DNA from: RUG626 sp051866775
GTDB taxonomy: Bacteria; Bacillota; Clostridia; Oscillospirales; Oscillospiraceae
Assembly: GCA_051866775.1 (NCBI GenBank)
Contig: JBJDXR010000028.1
Coordinates: 1 to 64,000 of the forward strand
Direction of reading: 5' to 3'
Length of the DNA stretch: 64,000 bases
The position numbers and the translations under genes are program-made. The notes under the pieces were generated by a model. The model was not told where the DNA came from. It saw nothing but the letters and a program-made list of their open reading frames with translations, and made no database searches. Of the stretch, positions 60,215-64,000 are shown in pieces (position 1 is the stretch's first letter; each line of letters begins with the position of its first letter).

Positions 60215-61420
60215 TCAAAGGGCTTTTTCAAGCCTCTCCCTTACCGCCGCGATAAAGCCAGCTGTATCCACCCTCTTAACATCGCTGTCCTTGCACAAAA
60301 GGGCAAGGTCACCGGTCATTATCCCTGAGGTGATCGTATCGAGGCAGGCCTTTTCAAGCTTCTTTGCAAAATCCGAAAGCGGCGCGTTCCCGTCAAGCTC
60401 TCCCCGCTTATTCAATGCTCCTGTCCACGCAAAAATAGTGGCCATTGGGTTCGTTGAGGTACTCTCGCCCTTGAGATATTTATAATAGTGGCGGGTAACG
60501 GTTCCGTGAGCCGCCTCATACTCAAAGTAGCCGTAGGGGGAGACAAGGGCCGACGTCATCATCGCAAGTGAGCCGAAGGCCGTCGATACCATGTCGCTCA
60601 TCACGTCTCCGTCATAGTTCTTGAGCGCCCATATAAAGCCTCCCTTTGAACGTATAACGCGCGCGACGGCATCGTCTATAAGCGTATAGAAATATTCTAT
60701 TCCCGCTTTTTCAAATTTGGCCTTATACTCCTCCTCATAAATACGCTGGAAGATTAGCTTGAACGTCTGGTCATACTGCTTCGAGATCGTATCCTTGGTT
60801 GAGAACCACAGGTCCTGCTTCTCACTGAGGGCAAATTCAAAACAGGCTCGGGCAAAAGCCTCAATGGAGCTGTCCTTATTGTAAAGCCCCTGAAGTACAC
60901 CGGCACATTCAAAGTCATAGACCGTCTCACGGAAGCTCTCGCCGTTTTCTCCCGTGAACAGCAGCTCCGCCTTGCCGGGGCCGGGCACACGGTACTCAGC
61001 TCCCTTGTACACATCGCCGTAGGCGTGACGGGCGATCACTATGGGTCTTTCCCAGCTGGCCACGCAGGGCTTAATGCGGTCGGTCATTATCGGTGCGCGG
61101 AACACCGTGCCATCCAGCGCGGCGCGGATAGTGGCATTGGGGCTTTTCCACATTTTCTTAAGGTGATACTCCTCAACGCGCTGCATATTCGGAGTGATAG
61201 TGGCGCACTTTACCGCCACCTTGAGGCGCTTAGTAGCCTCAGCCGCGTCTACAGTCACCTGATCGTCCGTCTCGTCCCTGTGCTCAAGTCCCAGGTCATA
61301 ATATTCCGTGTTAAGGTCAATATAGGGGATCAGGAGCTCGTCCTTTATCATCTTCCAGATGATCCGCGTCATCTCGTCCCCATCCATCTCAACGATGGGA
61401 TTCATTTTAATTTTTTCCAT
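60215..61420 (-). CDS. icd: NADP-dependent isocitrate dehydrogenase, eukaryotic-type
   Basis: A 401-residue enzyme close in type to eukaryotic NADP-IDH: MNPIVEMDGDEMTRIIWKMIKDELLIPYIDLNTEYYDLG, KCATITPNMQRVEEYHLKKMWKSPNATIRAAL (substrate Ser/Asn), LKNYDGDVMSDM and EAAHGTVTRHYYKYLKGE (NADP site). It makes 2-oxoglutarate and NADPH for glutamate synthesis. It follows the aconitase-like gene by 11 bp. Confidence 0.96.
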   Translation of the reverse strand: MEKIKMNPIVEMDGDEMTRIIWKMIKDELLIPYIDLNTEYYDLGLEHRDETDDQVTVDAAEATKRLKVAVKCATITPNMQRVEEYHLKKMWKSPNATIRAALDGTVFRAPIMTDRIKPCVASWERPIVIARHAYGDVYKGAEYRVPGPGKAELLFTGENGESFRETVYDFECAGVLQGLYNKDSSIEAFARACFEFALSEKQDLWFSTKDTISKQYDQTFKLIFQRIYEEEYKAKFEKAGIEYFYTLIDDAVARVIRSKGGFIWALKNYDGDVMSDMVSTAFGSLAMMTSALVSPYGYFEYEAAHGTVTRHYYKYLKGESTSTNPMATIFAWTGALNKRGELDGNAPLSDFAKKLEKACLDTITSGIMTGDLALLCKDSDVKRVDTAGFIAAVRERLEKAL

Positions 61421-61431
61421 ATATGCACCTC

Positions 61432-63681
61432 TCAGCCGTTTTTATGTGCAGCGTACCAGTTCATAAGGCAGCCTTCAAGAATTATCTCCCGCTCCTTATG
61501 TGTAAGAGGCGGCAAATGGAGCGTTATATCATGTACGGTACCCGCACTTACGACCTTGGCGGGTATATCCTCAGCGCCTGAGAGCACTGCCGCTCTTACG
61601 CCGGGAACGAACACATAATCCCCCGGCTCATAAGGGAACTCCGCATCTGCATCAATATTAAACGGAAGCATACCCCAGTTTATGCAGTTTGAGCGGTAGC
61701 GCTTGGTGGCGAATTCGTAGCAGAAGTTGGCGCAGCCGCCCAGCACTCTCTGACAGGAGGCAGCCTGCTCACGCGCCGAGCCGTCCCCGGGCTTATTTGC
61801 AAATATTGCAGAGCCGAGCGCGCAGCTTTTTAATTCCTCCGGCTTCCTGCCCAGAAGCTCCCAGACCCTTAAAAGCTCCTCCGTGGGCGCTCCGGCGGCG
61901 CGTGAGGACTCCTTCTCCCTGATTTTTTCAGTACGTCCCACATACTCAGGATCCCGGCGGGAAAGTGCAAACGTGGCCAACTTCATCGGATTAGAGCGGT
62001 AGCTGGAGGTATCTCCTGAGGGGATAAGCTCATCAGTTGTGGTTACGGGATCCCGTATAACGCTTGCCAGTTCAATGAGTATATCGTCAGTAAGGGCCGG
62101 CATTTTAGGCCACTCGGTTATATTCGGTCCAAAGCGAAGCGGCGCCTCAGGGTCGGCCTTACCAAAGCCCTGATATACACGCTTATCATAGGCACTTCTG
62201 TCATATCGGCGCCGGGCAGGCTCCGGCATCTTGTAGTCCACATCGGTGGCGGCAGTCAGCACTCCGCCGTTTCTCGCCGTGGCGGCTATGCTGCGGGCAT
62301 CCATAAGCGCCACAACAGAGAGCTGTCCATCCGAGGGCTTGGAGCCTTCGCGGTTGGGGAAGTTTCTTGTACAGTGGCGGATGGAGAAACCGTCGTTTGC
62401 CGGCACATCCCCCGCTCCGAAGCACGGCCCGCAGAAGCTGGGCTTGAACACCGCGCCCATCTGGGTAAGCCGCTGTGTTACTCCGTTTTCCATAAGCTCC
62501 ATAGCCACAGGTATGCTGGGCGGATAGACGGACAGGGCAAAATACCCGCTGCCGATGGAACCTGCCTCAAGGATTGCAGCCGCCTCAGCTATATTGTCAT
62601 ACATTCCGCCGGAGCATCCGGCGATGATCCCCTGATCACACAGGAGCCTTCCATCCCTCACCTTGCTCATAAGGTCTAAGCTGACCTTGCCCTCAAACTT
62701 CTCAAGGGCGCTCTTTTCGGTCTCTCTAAGTATATCACCCAGGTTATCCTGAAGATAATGGATCGTGTATGCCTCAGACGGGTGGAAGGGCATGGCTATC
62801 ATGGGCTCTACCTTTGAAAGGTCAATTTCAATGAGGGAGTCGTAATAAGCGCCATCCTCCGGCTCCATCGGCTCATAGCACTCGGGACGGCCGTGAACGG
62901 CATAATACTCCTCCACCCTCTCATCAGTCTGCCATATCGAGGAAAGGCAGGCCGTCTCGGTGGTCATAACGTCTATGCCTATACGGAAATCCATCGGCAG
63001 GACTTTCACGCCGGGTCCCACGAACTCCAGCACCTTATTCTTAACAAAGCCGTTTTTATATACCGCCCCGCACAGGGCAACCGCCACATCGTGGGGGCCG
63101 ACGCCCTGCCTTGGCGTGCCCGTCAGGTATACAAGCACCGTCTTCGGGTATGCCACGTCGTAGGTCGCGCCGAGAAGCTGCTTAACAAGCTCCGGTCCGC
63201 CCTCTCCCACGCCCATCGTACCCAGTGCGCCATAGCGGGTATGACTGTCTGAACCGAGGATCATCCTCCCGCAGCCGGCCAATTCCTCACGGGCGTACTG
63301 GTGAATTACCGCCATATTAGGCGGTACAAAGATCCCGCCGTACTTTTTTGCAGCGGATAGTCCGAAGGCGTGGTCGTCGGCGTTTATGGTGCCGCCCACC
63401 GCGCACAGCGAGTTGTGGCAGTTGGTCATTACATAGGGAACGGGAAACCTCTCAAGCCCGCTGCCCTTAGCTGTTTGTATAATCCCGACATATGTTATAT
63501 CATGGGATATGAGGCTGTCAAAGCGTACCCTGAGAGTACCCTGCTCCCCTCCCTGATCGTGTGCGGACAGTATTGAGTATGCAAGAGTTTTTTTCGCGCC
63601 CTCCTCCGGAAGCTTGCCGCGGCCATCGGCAGTCGGCCTTCCGTCATAAAGGAATACGCCGTTTTCATGAAGCGTTACCAT
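61432..63681 (-). CDS. Aconitase-family hydratase
   Basis: A 749-residue aconitase-superfamily enzyme of the clostridial hydratase type. SDSHTRYGALGTMGVGEGG, GIIAGCSGGMYDNIA, FKPSFCGPCFGAGD and FCYEFATKRYRSNCINWG supply the cluster cysteines and substrate residues; HCTRNFPNREGSKPSDGQ is the catalytic Arg segment. With Icd it converts citrate to 2-oxoglutarate. No citrate synthase is in the window. The ATG at 63681 has GAGGTG upstream, with the promoter at 63711-63739. Confidence 0.93.
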   Translation of the reverse strand: MVTLHENGVFLYDGRPTADGRGKLPEEGAKKTLAYSILSAHDQGGEQGTLRVRFDSLISHDITYVGIIQTAKGSGLERFPVPYVMTNCHNSLCAVGGTINADDHAFGLSAAKKYGGIFVPPNMAVIHQYAREELAGCGRMILGSDSHTRYGALGTMGVGEGGPELVKQLLGATYDVAYPKTVLVYLTGTPRQGVGPHDVAVALCGAVYKNGFVKNKVLEFVGPGVKVLPMDFRIGIDVMTTETACLSSIWQTDERVEEYYAVHGRPECYEPMEPEDGAYYDSLIEIDLSKVEPMIAMPFHPSEAYTIHYLQDNLGDILRETEKSALEKFEGKVSLDLMSKVRDGRLLCDQGIIAGCSGGMYDNIAEAAAILEAGSIGSGYFALSVYPPSIPVAMELMENGVTQRLTQMGAVFKPSFCGPCFGAGDVPANDGFSIRHCTRNFPNREGSKPSDGQLSVVALMDARSIAATARNGGVLTAATDVDYKMPEPARRRYDRSAYDKRVYQGFGKADPEAPLRFGPNITEWPKMPALTDDILIELASVIRDPVTTTDELIPSGDTSSYRSNPMKLATFALSRRDPEYVGRTEKIREKESSRAAGAPTEELLRVWELLGRKPEELKSCALGSAIFANKPGDGSAREQAASCQRVLGGCANFCYEFATKRYRSNCINWGMLPFNIDADAEFPYEPGDYVFVPGVRAAVLSGAEDIPAKVVSAGTVHDITLHLPPLTHKEREIILEGCLMNWYAAHKNG

Positions 63682-63710
63682 TTGTTCACCTCGGATTTTT
63701 ATTCAATTAA

Positions 63711-63739
63711 AGTATACCAACATTTCTGTTAAGATGCAA
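63711..63739 (-). promoter_or_regulatory. Promoter of the aconitase-icd operon
   Basis: On the minus strand TTGCAT (63739-63734), 17 bp, TATACT (63716-63711), 30 bp before the start codon. Confidence 0.8.
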
Positions 63740-63859
63740 GTATTCAGAGGCTTCATTACAGCTTTTTAAGAATTGTGGTAGTTTATGTACAAAAGTCACG
63801 ATTTATCTCATTAACATTTTATCGTTTTTGCATAATTTATTTTAAAACTTGCATTTTTC

Positions 63860-63888
63860 TTGCATTTGGCAAAACAATAATATATAAT
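63860..63888 (+). promoter_or_regulatory. Promoter facing right
   Basis: TTGCAT (63860-63865), a 17-bp spacer and TATAAT (63883-63888). It is divergent from the aconitase promoter and leads to a possible gene start at 63954. Confidence 0.75.
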
Positions 63889-63953
63889 TATCTGGTATTT
63901 TACAATGGTTTTAAAGTTTTTCTCCACCTTGGAAATGAAAGAAGGTCCCGCAC

Positions 63954-64000
63954 TTGAATTCAGATTTTTTTGAAACCCCTATGGATTACGCCAGCTCTCT
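63954..64000 (+). CDS. Start of a further gene, cut by the window end
   Basis: A TTG start preceded by AGAAGG opens an uninterrupted frame reading MNSDFFETPMDYASS up to the end. Its position after a strong promoter supports it, but too little is present to name it. An internal ATG at residue 10 is an alternative start. Confidence 0.4.
   Translation, partial: MNSDFFETPMDYASS

Overview
The window looks like a chromosomal stretch of a strictly anaerobic, Gram-positive Clostridia, most probably a gut member of the Oscillospiraceae or a close relative. This is inferred from strong GGAGG-type ribosome sites, sigma-A promoters, two ferrous-iron (Feo) operons, a CotH/VTC/DUF4956 cluster, a cyclic-di-AMP receptor, and an icd-aconitase pair. 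No rRNA, tRNA, CRISPR array or intact insertion sequence was seen. Most genes are ordinary chromosomal genes in short operons separated by clear hairpin terminators.

Layout. 1-470 is non-coding, with a terminator and short direct repeats that may mark an old element boundary. 0.5-3.9 kb (minus strand) holds a YyaL/SSP411-type thioredoxin-domain protein, a tocopherol-cyclase-family protein, two tiny paralogous basic proteins and an HMA-like protein. 4.0-6.3 kb holds an esterase and an iron-sulfur-type flavoprotein set among gene relics (flavodoxin, MerR, aldo/keto reductase). 6.4-15.7 kb is a TetR gene divergent from an operon with a small protein, an MMPL/RND exporter, a 1476-residue GLUG surface protein, a cytidylate-kinase-like protein and a DUF308 membrane protein. 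15.8-18.0 kb is a second TetR gene divergent from a membrane protein that joins a TauE/SafE permease to a phytol/dolichol-kinase-like domain.

18.1-29.3 kb appears to be one regulatory neighbourhood. It contains a Gld-type ABC exporter operon (ATPase, permease, GldG, DUF4340), an OmpR/HK two-component system, and a cyclophilin plus VTC-DUF4956-CotH group. Four promoter regions share an 11-bp-spaced repeat (TTCAGC-N5-TTCAG), suggesting that the response regulator controls all of them. 29.4-33.9 kb holds small housekeeping genes (M20 amidohydrolase, Nudix, YaiI-like protein, exonuclease, amidase).

34.1-36.6 kb is a FeoA-FeoB fusion with its Cys-rich partner, and 43.2-46.3 kb is a second Feo operon (FeoA, FeoA, FeoB, Cys-rich protein) behind a promoter with GGTTAG/CTAACC palindromes. 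Between them lie HxlR/flavodoxin, MerR/GyrI, an SLH + L,D-transpeptidase wall protein, a frameshifted small gene, a cyclic-di-AMP receptor and a MarR regulator.

The most notable locus is 46.5-58.9 kb. A LysR gene is divergent from a tightly coupled 13-gene operon: a Liv-type ABC importer (binding protein, two ATPases, two permeases), a Tm-1-like ATP-binding protein, two PEP-hydrolase-family TIM barrels, an Old Yellow Enzyme-type flavin reductase, three tandem EthD-like proteins and a DASS-type anion transporter. It reads like an uncharacterised uptake and reductive catabolic pathway for a small organic, perhaps aromatic or plant-derived, compound. The window ends with a ZIP transporter, a GlsB/YeaQ-type protein, an icd-aconitase operon and the first codons of a further gene.
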